From the NCBI RefSeq assembly GCF_958298935.1, contig NC_084941.1:20000001-20064000 (forward strand): a stretch of 64,000 nucleotides of DNA, written 5' to 3'. Positions 24,632 through 37,154 of this stretch are shown here, piece by piece (the stretch's first letter is position 1; the number at the start of each line of letters is the position of its first letter). A program made the position numbers and the translations under genes. The DNA is from Phragmites australis (taxonomy: Eukaryota > Streptophyta > Magnoliopsida > Poales > Poaceae). The notes below the pieces were generated by a model. The model was not told where the DNA came from and did not search any database. It saw only the letters and a program-made list of their open reading frames with translations.

Positions 24632-25240
24632 ATGGCCAAACCTCCTCCACCGCTGCCACCTCCGGCCTCTCCTCCATCCCCACCGCCATACTCATCAAAG
24701 GAAGAGGAGGCAATGCCGGCTTCCTCTAATGAGCGCTCCTTCACTTTCATTGATGATGACTGGTACTCCTCCCCAAATGATTATGATTAGGAGAACTTGG
24801 GCCTCAGCCATCTGCTGAAGAATCACTACTGGTTGGTGAACTCAGAGGACTCCTACACCAGCATCAAGGATGATGCATCCTCTAAGGAGGAGGATGATGA
24901 TAACAAGGAGGAGGAGGCTGGCACCAAGGGCTCCAATGTCAAGGTGCACTCCTCCTCCTCAAGCACTGGCACTGAGACCTCCGACGATGATGATGATGAA
25001 GAGGAGGAGGCCAGCATAGAGGCCTTCAACAATGACGATAAGGAGGAGGAGGTCAACGCTACCACGATGATGATGATAGCATAAGCACCGATTTTGACAA
25101 GCTCAAGAAGATGACCTTCGAAGAGGAGGAGGCTATTGTTGCCTCTAGAGGTCACAACAGCCCCATCAACGTCAACAATGAGAATGATGATAAGAAGGAG
25201 TCATTGTTGTTGTGAGACGATGATGGCCCACCATTAAAGA
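24632..25240 (+). pseudogene. Acidic low-complexity ORF, broken
   Basis: An ATG at 24632 opens MAKPPPPLPPPASPPSPPPY, then EEEAMPASSNERSFTFIDDD and a TAG at about 24788. In the same frame the reading resumes as LGLSHLLKNHYWLVNSEDSY followed by long Asp/Glu/Ser-rich runs to 25084. A second frame continues with FDKLKKMTFEEEEAIVASRG and LKKWKLA, ending near 25240. Two breaks in an otherwise sensible frame suggest a recently dead gene, perhaps transposon-borne, since CACTA-type repeat words flank it. I do not recognise the family with confidence. Confidence 0.5.
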
Positions 25241-25429
25241 AGTGGAAGCTAGCATAGGCATACCTAGGGCTAGCATAGCCTTAGTCTCTTTTGCAATTCG
25301 GATGTTGGTTTTTCTGTGTAATCTGGAACTTCCAAGCTTAATTAGTCTAATTTGAACTTCCAAGCTTAAATAGTGCAAATTTTGAACTTTCAAGTTTGGC
25401 CAACATGTCCTCTTTTGAACTATGTTCCG

Positions 25430-25560
25430 TGTCACTACCGGTTCATAGAATCAACTAGCGGTGATAAAGGTTATATCACTTCAAGTTCATGTTTTGAATC
25501 AGCAATGATAAGTGATATCACTACAGGTTCCAATGGACTCATCAATCTTTTTGCCATTGG
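25430..25560. repeat. CACTA-type repeat words
   Basis: Contains actaccggttcat, ctagcggtgata, gcaatgataagtgatatc and similar words like those at 18427-18830. It may be the far end of CACTA-3. Confidence 0.4.
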
Positions 25561-25568
25561 TGCTTATT

Positions 25569-28160
25569 TGTTACACCCCAAAAACCCTAACCTGGTCATC
25601 GAGCACACACATGCAACATGACATCATATTCATGCTTTTATTTGTTTTTTGTTTTAAGTGTTCAAAAATGTTTTGAATTGTTACGTCGATAAATGACTCG
25701 CTTTTCCACCATATACTTATGAGTGAGAATAGTTTTGAAATAGTTAGGTAGCCCAAAACCATTTAGGAAGGAAGAAGAAAAAACAGTACAAACAGGGAAA
25801 AGAAAGAGAATTTGCTACACAAGGGCCCAGCTTGTGGCCTAAACAGGGCTACCCACGGTCTGACCACCAAAGCTCAGAGGCACCCACATAAAACCCATGG
25901 ACCACATCTCTTCACTCTCTACCACACTCATTTCCACTCCACCTAAAACCGAGAGAGAGGGAGACCACCTCGACCATCACGACGGTCGAAGATCGACGGA
26001 GGAAAACTTCCCCGAGCTTCTCGAAGCCTCCCTGAGCTCCTTCCTATCATTTTCCTTGTTGAAGAAGCTTTCCATGTGGTCTTCTTCCACCTCAAGGCCA
26101 AACACCACTCCAGAGTCCTATCTCCAAATCGAAGCCTCCCCAGAGTTGACCAACCTTCTAAGAAGCTTTCCCGCACCAAGGTGAAACTTCCCCGACCATT
26201 TTCCGTGATGGGCAAGAGTAAAGCCAGTGACACGAGACTAACCCTGGTGATGCTTAAGGGCAAAAGCATCATGGGTGAGTTTTGTTATTTTTTTGTATAT
26301 TTTTCGCTGCATATTTAGATGAACGTTGTACTAGAGATGAACTTTTCTGTAATATTGTTTCTAGTCTTCATTTTGAGTCCAGTTTGTTGATAACTTGGAA
26401 CTAGCTACCTCTTATTCTGATAAATTAAGTCGAGCCTTGTTGTAATATAATTTACACTTGTTACACCTTATTACGATGAACGTGTTGTAAAGGTACATGT
26501 GTGATCCTAGTAGGCATGTACCAGGAATATCGAACGATTGTGTGATGGACGGTTTATAAGTGTACTAGCTTTCATCTTTATAGCCAGTTGGCACGTTCGA
26601 TTAAGCTGAATGCAATTTGGACAGCTCTCACAGGTGTGCCATCAGAGCAAGGTTCAACTGAGTGACCCTAAGTTCCGTAATGGGAGGGTAGAGAAAATTT
26701 GGCAACCCCACTAAGAACCGTTAATTGAAGTAAAAGTTTGAAATTAAGATTGGTTGTTTGATTTATTCCTTCCCTTATCCTAAAACTATGTCGTCCCTTA
26801 TTACTTCATGGTGGAAGTTAATTAAATGGATTTCTAACTCTCCTTGTTCTTTCATACTTAAGGATGGCCGCTTTTACCATCGTGATGGCTACTCGTGCTG
26901 AGGGTGTGGAGGGTTTCCCAGCACTCCTCCGCGAGATGCTTTGGCGCGTGAATTTCACCTTTGCGCCAGAGTATACAGTGTATGCTCAAGGAATTGGACC
27001 TGACTTGGTGGACTACATGGCAATCGTGGACATCCAGACGCGTATCATTGAAGGCAGAGCCAACCCTCACTACTTCGAAGCAGTTGGAACTTTAGAAGAG
27101 ATGGTTATTCAAGCTATGGCGTACAAGGCAATGGCCATCCTTTGAGGTGAGTTACCCATACTGAGTGAGTGGCCATTCATCCATTTCCCTTTCGCGGATA
27201 CAACAACATCAACATCTTTGAAGATGTTTCGAACACAGCCTCACTAAGTGAGCACCGCATGGTAGAGTTGGTTTGTTCGTTGGACCAATCATACCATTGC
27301 GTTGTGGCTAAATGACGGAAGACGCGAAGGTGCTACAATCAACTTCAACATGCGATTAAATTGAAAGTGTGTCGCGGATTGGTGAACCACGAGGTGCTAT
27401 ATGGAGAGGGCCATATAATGTTGTATGGGAGGGCACCTCAGTCTCATCACTTTCCTATGGTGCTAGATGCAAGGGTACCTCGTCCCTGGGGTCATGGTGT
27501 GAGAGTATCAAATTCATTGCAAGTGCCCCAGTTCTATAGTTTAGATGTCACAAGGGAAATGTTGTTAGGTGATTCGAATCATCTTACGCACTCAAGTGCT
27601 CCCAATGACACAGGATCTACTCAAGTTCATCTTTTGGATATATTTCATGAAGATTTTGCTAGAGCTTCGTATGGCGAGTGGTTCTAGGCTAGTTGGAGCT
27701 AAGAACAAGGTAATAGGGCATAGCTTCTTTTTTGTGAACCTTGGAATGATTAATTGGCCATATTATGCCCCTAAGTGTAATGTATTCGTGAACTTATTAA
27801 GAGGATGATCGTGGATGTGGATCATGTTGATTTTGTCGTTGAATCATGTAATGCATGTGGAATGTGGTGGAAAGGCTACTACTTGGCGCCAAACCTCCCA
27901 GCAGTCTAATCACTGGTGACAGCAGTCTGACTGCCAATCTAGTGGTATGACCCTGACACTTGCATAGAACGCGTTGTGAGCAGTGAGCTAGGCTACATGA
28001 ATGCCCATACTGCACCTTATCTTTGAACATGCATTCTCCCCTGTTGTAGGATGTTTTCATGACCATCTCATGCCTTGATCCAACCTATTTTGAATTTCTC
28101 AATTGAAGTTAATCATCCATCTTTCTTTCGCCCTTGTCGCTGCTAACTTTTCCTAATGAT
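25569..28160 (+). mobile_element. Probable gypsy LTR/leader region
   Basis: Starts TGTTACACCCCAAAAACC, a start typical of grass gypsy LTRs, and leads into gypsy gag at 28165 in the same orientation. It contains the hypothetical ORF listed at 26864. I could not find the inner LTR edge or a target duplication, so the extent is only approximate. Confidence 0.45.
26864..27687 (+). pseudogene. Retroelement-associated hypothetical ORF, broken
   Basis: A plus-strand ORF opens MAAFTIVMATRAEGVEGFPA, continues ALLREMLWRVNFTFAPEY and GPDLVDYMAIVDIQTRIIEG, and stops at 27145 after MAYKAMAIL. Further downstream, in a shifted frame, are VPRPWGHGVRVSNSLQVPQF and STQVHLLDIFHEDFARASYG (27361-27687). Together they look like one protein of about 270 residues broken by stops and frameshifts. 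It has no retroviral motif. It precedes gypsy gag, so it may be an extra retroelement gene or a captured host gene. I do not know its function. Confidence 0.45.
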
Positions 28161-28164
28161 AGAA

Positions 28165-28881
28165 TGAGAACCCGCACTAGAGCCAGGAATGAGAACCCGC
28201 ACTAGAGTCAGGAATGAAAACCCGGAGGGATCTGGAGGACAAGGACCACCGACATCACCTCCTCCTTCGACCTTGACCAATATATTGATGCTGATCGAGC
28301 AAAATCGCCAATATCAAACCCTTATCCTCCAAGCTCTTGTTCAGAACACCACTCCCCATGGCGATTGTGGAGCTGATCGTCAGGATGACTACTTCGACTT
28401 TCTTAGAACCCATCCCCCTACTTTCACCAAAGCTAACAAACCTCTAGATGTGGATCATTGGCTTCGCACCATTGAGCAAAAACTCACTCTCATTCAGTGC
28501 GGGGACCATTAGAAGGCTCTACCGCACTCCAACTCAAGGAGTGACAGGTGAATGGTGGACCAACTAAATCGCTATGCACCCGGCTAACTATCATTTCACA
28601 AGGGTGTAGTTCCATGAAGCTTTCCATGCCTATAAAATCCCAAAAGGCGTGTTGGATAACAAGGAGCGTGCCTTTCTTCATCTCAAGCAAGGAAACAAGA
28701 CGGTAATAGAGTATGGGCAGGAATTTAATTATCTAGCCCAATATGCAACTGATGAAGTGAACACCGACGAGAAGAAGCAGGAGAGATTATTCGATGGACT
28801 TAACACCAAGATGCAAGAGAAGGTTGTAGTTCTTGAGTTTGCTGACTTCAACAAGTTAGTGAGCAAGGCAATCATAGTTTA
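28165..28881 (+). pseudogene. Gypsy gag
   Basis: Starts with MRTRTRVRNENPEGSGG near 28189 and gives PTFTKANKPLDVDHWLRTIE with QKLTLIQCGDH. A stop follows, then a frame-changed region, then LKQGNKTVIEYGQEFNYLAQ, ATDEVNTDEKKQERLFDGLN and VLEFADFNKLVSKAIIV. This is the retrotransposon gag domain of plant Ty3/gypsy elements. Stops at 28510 and 28880 and a frameshift between them make it inactive. Confidence 0.85.
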
Positions 28882-29099
28882 GCATATAGTGAAATGCCAC
28901 AAAGAGTAGAAGAAGTGCAAGAGAGTCATACTAGCATCAACGAGTGGCAACTCTCAATGCCCCCGCTCTGGATCCCCTCCTCCACGAGTTGCAACTTTGG
29001 CTCCTCCACAGCCGATGTGGATGATTCATTGATCGTATCCTCCTCCTTAAGGGCAACCTCAGTGGTCTGCCGGAAGTCAGGGAAGTAGTTAGAGTATTA

Positions 29100-29887
29100 G
29101 TATTTATGGCCTCTGCTACAACTGTGGATGTGAAGGTCATATTGCTTGTGACTATCGTTTCCCCCAAGAAAGGCAGTGTGGTGAACACCCCAAACCCCCA
29201 CCACCTCCTGGACAGCAACATCCTGGAAAGCAAGTTGCTCAAGACCTGAAGCATGGTTGTGTCAACTACACTAACACAGGAGAAGCTAGTGAGGACACCA
29301 TTGTCATGTTGGGTACATTTTCCATTGATTCTCATCCCACCACAGTTTTATTTGATTCTAGAGCTTCTCATTCATTTATTAAGAGGAGCTATGCACAAGC
29401 TCATCGGTTTCCAATGGAACTCGTGGCCATACCACACATGATAAGAGCACCTAGTGGTGAGATATACACCAACCAAATAGTTTGAAATGCGAATCTCCTT
29501 ACCAATGGGGTCAATTCTGTGCAAATCTCCTTGTGATTGATACAAACGGATTAGATGTCAGGGTATAAATTTGTTAACTAGGAATGATGCAACTATCCAA
29601 TGTACATCAAGGTCAATTTATTTTACAAGTCCTTTAAATGCCTGGGTCACTCTCCATCTTAAGGAGAATGATTCTTCCCTTCATTCCTTAGAAGTCGTTT
29701 CCCCATCTGACCTCACTTCCATTCCAGTTGTGAGCAAGTGTTCCGACGTGCTCCCAAAAGAATTTCCCGGAATGCCATCGGACCGGGACATAGAGTTTGT
29801 CATTGAACTCAAACCCGAGATAACACCCATCTCTAAACAGCCATACTAAATACCTCCAAATTAGCTGGTGGAATTAAAGAAGCAAAT
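29100..29887 (+). pseudogene. Gypsy zinc knuckle, protease and start of RT
   Basis: A degenerate zinc knuckle (CYNCGCEGH, with the final Cys replaced by Tyr) is followed by a protease-like region, VLFDSRASHSFIKRSYAQAH, where the catalytic DSG reads DSR. Then come VSKCSDVLPKEFPGMPSDRD and VIELKPEITPISKQPY, the block just before reverse transcriptase, ending LVELKKQ at 29887. The frame is cut there by the 5.19-kb insertion and resumes in phase at 35084. Confidence 0.8.
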
Positions 29888-32800
29888 TATCACACCCCAA
29901 AATTCCGATTTTGGGTTGTGAGCATTTTAAAACAATAAAATAATATTTTTTCTGAAATTTGAAAGCTTTTCAAATAAATTTTAGAGTTTAAAAAGAATTT
30001 GTTTTGTGTGATGAAAATTATATTTGTAAAATATAAGAATAGGTTAAGGAATTTCAAGGTTTGATAAATCCTTGTTGCATTTTTCCCATATCATTCAAAA
30101 GTTCTCCGTGGACAATCTCATTTCACGTCTTTTTTTTATCCAACCCAACGTGTATTGTCTTTTCTCAATGTTTTTCTCTCTAGCCTGTGGATCTAGACCA
30201 GCATCATGCCATCAACCTTGCATCATGTTGGATTGCTAGTAGGACGGCCCACATGTGTGCTAAAGCCAGCCCAAACCAGCTCGCTTGCATGTCCATCTAC
30301 CTGATTGTTTTCATCCATCTCCAAACGATGTCGTCCATTCGTCTGGCAGCCATGGCCACCCAGCTGCCCATCTCCATGGCACTTGCCCTCCTCTTTATCC
30401 CAGTCATTTCTTCATTCAATCCCTCACATCAATCCAATCTTTATTCCCCTAAATTCAAGATCAAAAAATGCTGCTCTAAATGTCTCTAATGACCATAATA
30501 GCAATTGAAGCCGGCTGTCAGTTACTCCTCGTCGCTAGCCTCATCTTCTCACTCAGATTCAAATTTCAAGACGGCCTCAAATGCAAATATTGACAGTACC
30601 AAAGTTGTAGGTCTCGTCGAGAGCTTCGATTCTCCATTTGGATAATGGAGCTAGGAGTTATTGCCCCGAGATCAGTGTTGCGCAGGCTGAATTCAAACAG
30701 TTTATCTTATTATGCATTTTTTATATCAAGATGGCATTTCTAGAAATTCCAATGAATACCAAAGTTGTTTGAGTACTACAAGATAAAGTCCAAAAACATC
30801 CAATTTGGTGTCCATAAGGTGGAGATATCGTCCTCGAACCATAGCTATCTGTTTCGTCTTCCACCCGTTCATTTTGTATTCAATCTCCAGCTATTTCCTC
30901 TCCCTATTTCATGGCCAACAGCACCCAGGCTATAAATAGGAGCTCCACACCCTCCCTTTCCCCTTCCCATTCCCCCCAAATCACAGCCACAGCCGTTGCC
31001 CTACCCGTGCACCGCCACCGCCGTTGTTTGCTGCCATGCCATCGACGATTGGTATTTGCGTTCCCGGTGATGCGCCCAGACAAATGCCTTGATTTTTCAC
31101 AAAGATGTGCCCCTGGTAGGTGCACATAACTCCTCTAAGTAGCATGTCCAGAGGAGCAAAGAAGCCACCAGGATCTACATCACCGTGGTCGCTGCCTGGC
31201 GCTTGGGTGCGTCCAGCGCTCGCTCTGGGATGTTATCAGTGTTCCTGATGATTCGGCGAATATTAAGCCGTGCCACCCATGTCACGGTGCATCCTATAAT
31301 ATCTTATATGTGACCATAGGAGGGCTCACTCGGATCTGCAGTGATGCAATGGGAACACAAGCCAGACCTCCAACGCAACAGTTGCCGCCGATGCTGCCAT
31401 TTGGCACCCCGATAACCTCCTCCCGACCATCATAGCAAGGTGAGTGGTGAGGACCAGCCTCTTCCCCTCCTCCTTTCCCCTGTGTTGTTATCCCAAGTCA
31501 TCCCTAGCCAAATCCTCATCCCCACAGATCCATCGTCGCGCCGCCACAGTCTTCGCCGTCACGGACAAGCGTGCCATCGCGAATGGCATCGGCGTTCCCC
31601 GGCCGATCAGAGCTTGGATCACAATGCCCTTTGACCAACACGTGTCCCTAGATGTTCCACACACTCTCACCAATCAAATCAGCTATTAGAGCATCGACGC
31701 CACCGGGATCACTATCGCCGTGCCGCTGCCCAAGTCTGGACAAGTTCTGCACGTGCAGCGCGGGTTCATATCGCGTTCCTCGGTGAACTAGAACTCCAAT
31801 CCATGAGTCCTTTGGCTGAGACGTGCCCCTGCTAGTCCTATAGATCCTCCCAAAATTGGTTTGTACAAAGCTATAATAGAGCCCCCTATTCTCGACGTCG
31901 CAATGCCTGTTGCCCAATGCCTGCACATGTCTTGCGCACCTAGAATGTCAGCCACGTTCCCCCGTGAAACGTAGCTCCAATCACCAATCCCTTTCAATGA
32001 GACGTGCCCCTGGTTATCCTCAACAATCCCTAAAAGCAGTTCAGCCAGAAGAGCATCGACATCGATGATTTTGTGGTCGCTGCACCACTGCCCCCTTGTC
32101 TAGTGTGTTCTGCGTGTGCACCCAGAATGCATCTACGTTCCCCATTAATCCAGCAGCCATTTTGATGCGCCAAGCATGTCATAGCATATTGAATCATGTT
32201 TTCTGCTTGACCCCAGGAGGGTGCACCTGGATCTATAGCATCATATCTGGAACGCGAGCCCTAATCCTAGCACTGTCGTCCGAAACCTTCACCGCTTGAT
32301 CTCCTACTCTGGTTAGTGCCCGGCTATACTGCCTTGTCAATACGTGTTCTAAGAAATATCAAAACCTTCTATTCAAACAATTATTGAATATCACAGCCAA
32401 TCTCTGGGAACATGCATGTCTTCTTTGATGTGTCTATGCACGATCACCACCAAACCTTTTGTCGTTGTTTTGCCGCTATCTCAGAACCTCTCTACCCAAG
32501 ACCAACTATAAAACCAAGCTTGTCTTCCCGTGTTCTACACCATGCTCTTCTTATTTTGTTGAAACACCATTGCTACCCAACGTCAACATCAGTGATCGTC
32601 ATCACCATCGCCATCTAATCGTGCACCTCACCTCCTTCAGCTCGTCGGTATGCGTGTCCTTTTGTACCTCGGGTCAATCTGAGCCCTGCATGAGTTCATG
32701 GCTGCGCAACGACTTTGACTGCACCATCTCAATCAACCCCGAGCCTTTCCCCCACCGGCGACGCCGAGAGCCCACCACCGGCCGACTCCTCCATACCAAG

Positions 32801-35078
32801 CTCCCCTTCTCTGCTCTCTGATCTTCTCTCTTAGTGAAAATCCCAAATAATCCCTCCAGAGATCCTTTATTTCTATCCTTATCTCCTGTTTAGGATATTT
32901 ACATGTTAGCCCATGCCTTCTATAGTCAATCATACTCTAACTCTTATAATTCAACTAGAGTTATCATCTCAAATCTTGTTCACCGAGTTTCTTCTAAATT
33001 CGAATACCACTTTATACTATCATCCAATTCAACAAGTTCCAACGGTTCATACTTATTCATGCCAATCTATCAAAATTGGTCATGTCGAACTGTATAATCT
33101 CTAAGTATTGTTTTAATAATAGAATCCATATTAGAATGCTTCGGCATGCAGGGCCCACATATCGTTACACATACGCTATAGATTCAAGGTGTTAAAATAA
33201 TACGCTAGAATTATATTAGATATCACACGCTAATATTCTCATACATCCTTTCACACCTAGCAAATCCCATATATTCCTTGCGCTACTGTCATGTCATTGC
33301 ATGTATTTAGTCTTTTATTCCTTTCCCTACCGATATCATGCCATCGTTATAGTTGTGGTTTTCCTTTGGCAAATAATGTCACAAATTCATCAAGGATATT
33401 CCCAGGGAATATGCTGTCTCCTTTTTTCCTTTTAACCCTAATTTAATCTTCTAAAAGCAAGTTCTCCTTCTGAACTCTGATTTAAGCACCCAATTTCTTC
33501 TAAAATCGTACCCTATCCGACCATAGTATTTTTATGATGTGTTGTCTCTATTTGGTGTATTGTTTCTTATTTGTTTTGTGCCTTTTCTTTTGTCGGTAGA
33601 TCTTGTGAGCAAAATATAGCGTTTCTAGAGATTCGATGAGCTATAAGGTCAAGACTTCAAGATATGCCAGAACCAAGTTTACGAAGATAACTGAGCAGCA
33701 GCCAAGCAAGTGTCCTTGCTCATTTTGCACCTAACTTAGGGTCTTATGATAGTTGTTTATCCTTCATGCATGCTTATCTAAATTGAAAACCTATGAATAG
33801 GGTTTACTAACAATTGTCTGATTATCCTTGTTGTCGTTAATCAAGTAATGGGAAATAAAGGGTAGATATGCTAGTCGCTATCATGGTTGGATTATGATTT
33901 AAACTTGACTAATATTTATGCAACATGAATCAGGTGTGGTAATCTTTTGTAGCAACATGGTATAGGGATCCTAACATGATGGTTTATTTGTGGATGGTGC
34001 AAGAAGGCGCATGTGTTGTGCTGCACGGTGGGAATGTGTATGTTCCTGTGTGGGGTCCTAAGAACCGGTTCTTGAAGCATGTAACCCGGCTAAACAACGC
34101 AACCACGAGACCTATATAGGTACAGTTTGGCCAATTAATTAGTCATCCCTCCGATTTTGTGGGCACCAATGGACGGTTGAGTGGCACAAGAGGGGGCTTC
34201 TGCAGCGATGGAATCGTTTGGTAGCGATGAAATCTCAGTAGGTGCCTACGGATTGGCGGAAGCTTTTGTAAAGGCCTGTAGTGATCTCCTGGAAGCACAC
34301 CATAGGAAGTGTGCAAGTGCTTGATCAGCACAGCAACATGGAGACTGTCACCTGGTAATGCGGGTGATGAAATCATGACTCGTGGGTAAAGTGTGCAAAC
34401 TCTGCAGTGTATCAACTGATCGATCAGCTGTGCTCACGGTCAAGAGCAGGCTTGGACTTCTTCTTGATTAGATGGGATCAGGGTTCTGGTATGGTTGGTC
34501 GGGTAGCCTGGTAATGGGATTACCTGGTGAGTTTGTTAGCCAGATATGGAATATCTCGTGAGTTTGGTAGTCGGATGAAATCTGATGAGCTATACTTTTT
34601 GTTTAAGTTGTGTCTTCACGCTTAGTAAATATGATGCTTGTTTCTTGGAGTTATAAGTTAAGGTTGCTTAGTGCGGTAAACCAGTGTCTAACCTTTTCTT
34701 AACTTAAGCCCTCATGTCATACTTTCATACACTTGCGAAGTACATTATGTACTCACATTTGTTGTTTCCAATATTAAATGCTGCTCAGTTAGAGAAGACT
34801 ATATGGAGATTAAGGAAGCTGAAGACTACAATCAAGACGGAGTGTCCTTGGTCGCGTTGTCCCCAGTAAATTGCATGTGGTGTGCCCTGAAGTTTTTGTT
34901 GGAGTTCCCTCTTGTTCTTTCGCTGCTGTTTAAAAACTCTGATATCTATTTCAATAAAGTTGTTTTGTTCGATATAGAACTATGTATCACTTATTATGTC
35001 ACCGCATATATGATAAAATTGATCCTAGCATACATATGGAATGTACTTGATTATTCTTTTGAAAAACCGGGCATGACA
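29888..35078. mobile_element. 5.19-kb insertion, probable giant gypsy solo LTR
   Basis: A 5-bp duplication CAAAT flanks it (29883-29887 and 35079-35083). The ends read TATCACACCCC and GGGCATGACA, which is one base from the TGTCACACCC..GACA ends of large grass gypsy LTRs. No gag or pol is visible inside. Removing it restores the host RT frame (..[12 protein letters not shown]..). The second half (about 33870-34560) resembles LTR sequence of Tekay-like grass elements from memory, which is weak evidence. Alternatives are a non-autonomous LTR element with short or diverged LTRs. Confidence 0.7.
31030..32200. repeat. Diverged tandem array, about 180-bp unit
   Basis: Words such as acgtgcccctg followed by atcctc recur at about 31640, 31822 and 31998, with a related copy near 31105. 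The word gagcatcgac recurs at 31690 and 32051, with a weaker copy near 31879. Units are clearly diverged. Confidence 0.6.
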
Positions 35079-35083
35079 CAAAT

Positions 35084-35515
35084 TAAGGAGTTATTCGAGA
35101 AAGGCTTTGTTCAACTAAGCTCCTCACCCAGGGGATGCCCGACTCTTTTTATCAAGAAAAAAGATCAGAGTCTCCGAATGTGTGTGGACTATCGAACAAG
35201 CATCCTCTCTCCAAAATTCATATCTTGTTTGACCAATTGACCAATTTCCGATTCTTCTCCAAGATTGATCTAAGGTTTGGTTACCATCAAATTAAGGTTC
35301 GAGCCAAAGATATTCCCAAAACGACTTTCTCTACTTGTTATGGGCTTTACAAGCATACCATCATATCCTTTGGCCTTACCAATGTTCTAACCTATTTCAT
35401 ATATTTGATGAACAAGGTATTCATGGACAAGCTCGATGTGTTTGTTGTGATCTTCATAGATGACATTATCATTTATTCCAAGACTGAAGAAAAACATGTT
35501 GAACATCTTTGAATT
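35084..35515 (+). pseudogene. Gypsy reverse transcriptase, interrupted
   Basis: Resumes the frame lost at 29887: [35 protein letters not shown], then after a frame change FSKIDLRFGYHQIKVRAKDI and DVFVVIFIDDIIIYSK. The catalytic FIDD motif is present at about 35452. Coding identity ends near 35515, where unrelated sequence begins, so finger and palm are present but thumb, RNase H and integrase are missing. Confidence 0.85.
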
Positions 35516-35529
35516 GTTCTTAGATGACT

Positions 35530-36640
35530 TCATGTAGGATCAAATATGCGTAAAATATCCAATCAGAGGGGGCGGGGGTGAATGATTGTAGAAACCAAAT
35601 TCAAATATTAACTCAGCCAAATCAAAAATTGATTTAAACTCGATACTCCACTCGAAATAGATTGTACACACTCTAGTAAAAATAATGTAGAGAAGGATCC
35701 GTTGGTCCGATTACCCTTAAATTTTAACAAAAAAAATTAGATTCAAATATGAAATTATTCCAATAAAAATCGAGTAAATCGGTTATGTGGATCAATAATT
35801 ATGCCTAGTTTAAACAGACTGTATCAACTAGAATCGAATAGATCAAAACCTAGTCGAGTTGAACAAAAAGCTACTCAAGATCAAACCAAAGCCACTCAAA
35901 ATTTTCTTAGATCAAACACTAAATATTCTAACAAGGTTTTGGATGGATTAAACCAAGTGAAACTCGTTAAAAAATGAAATTAATCGAAAATCAAAACCAA
36001 GCATGCAGAATATAGAACAAAGAGAAAATTCCGAATCAGCTATTCATCAACTTACAAAACTTGAGTTTCATTGCACATATGAGTTTACAAGATGCCTCTC
36101 CAAAGGATCCAACAAGGATTTTCATGAAATCCCAAAACAACCCTCAAGAAGCGGGAGACCAAGATGCTACCAGACATGGACCAGAAAGGAGAACACGAGG
36201 CGCAAGAGTGTCCAAGCCCAATTTGTGATACCTGTTGGGCTAGTAGGACGTGTAATGTGAGAACCGTAAGGTTTAAAGACTCGTGCACGAGCGAGCGAGA
36301 GAACTCAACTCAAAATAGAATACCTAAACTCTAATACAGCTGTCCTCCCTCAGTCTCTCCCACCTTCTCTTCTTGCTTCTTCTACCTCTGATTCCCTTCT
36401 CCAAATCCCAGTCTTTTTCTCTGATCGATCGGAACATAACAGTATGATGCAACTTGCATGCCTCATACCTATATTAAAGGAGTGACCGCCCTGTTTCATG
36501 TTTGCACCCTAGCTGGCAATGCCATTGTCTCCTCTCTTTCAAACAGAGGCTCTCGACCTCGATCTAGGAACATTTAGAAGATTTCGAGCAAAGGACTCCG
36601 TGCATGTAGACAATACATTCAAATATGAGAAAGACAAATG
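35530..36640. other. No gene recognised
   Basis: AT-rich sequence with a gagggggcgggggtgaatga stretch at 35564 often seen in grass repeats. No domain or repeat boundary was found, and it probably truncates the gypsy pol. Confidence 0.45.
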
Positions 36641-36835
36641 CCCTGTTTGGTCCAACTTTTCTGAGCTTTTACTACTCAGAAATAGAAAGCTGAACTAAAC
36701 AGTCCGTTTCTGGAAATAACTTCTGAAAAGCAAACTGTTTGGTTCAACTTTTCTGAGCTTTTACTACTCAGAAATAGAAAGCTAAACTAAACAGTCTGTT
36801 TCTGGAAATAACTTCTGAAAAGCAAAAACTATCAT
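36641..36835. repeat. Tandem duplication, about 97-bp unit
   Basis: Two near-identical copies, beginning ctgtttggtccaacttttc at about 36643 and ctgtttggttcaacttttc at about 36740. Each ends taacttctgaaaagcaaa. Confidence 0.85.
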
Positions 36836-36914
36836 TATTATTATAAGCCAAAAACTAGTTTGGAGAAACTTTTGTTGCTTCCAAGGAATAATATTCTAAG
36901 GGCAATTGTATATA

Positions 36915-36939
36915 CTCCCTCCGTTCCGGTATACATGGC
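36915..36939 (+). repeat. MLE left terminal inverted repeat
   Basis: Twenty-five bases beginning CTCCCTCCGTTCC. It differs from the right end at one position. Confidence 0.92.
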
Positions 36940-37052
36940 GTATTAGCGATTTTGCTAAGACCAATAACGCCGCGTGCTACAAAATTTTGGACGAACGTAC
37001 CCTCCCGCGCGGCTGCTTCCTTACTCGCTTAAATGCCTCGCAGTCAAACCGT

Positions 37053-37154
37053 CACCGCCCTTTCTCCTGCATGCATGCAAATCCTGCACCGCCCTTTCTC
37101 TTGCATGCATGCAAATCCTGCACCGCCCTTTCTCCTGCATGCATGCAGATCCTC
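37053..37154. repeat. Minisatellite, three 34-bp units, in MLE leader
   Basis: Three copies start caccgccctttctc at 37053, 37087 and 37121, each carrying the palindromic word tgcatgcatgca. This is upstream of the transposase start and may be a transposase-binding or promoter array. Confidence 0.85.

Noticed and set aside
37053..37154. Regular spaced repeats as a possible CRISPR array
   Set aside because: The units are contiguous minisatellite copies without unique spacers, and this is a plant genome.
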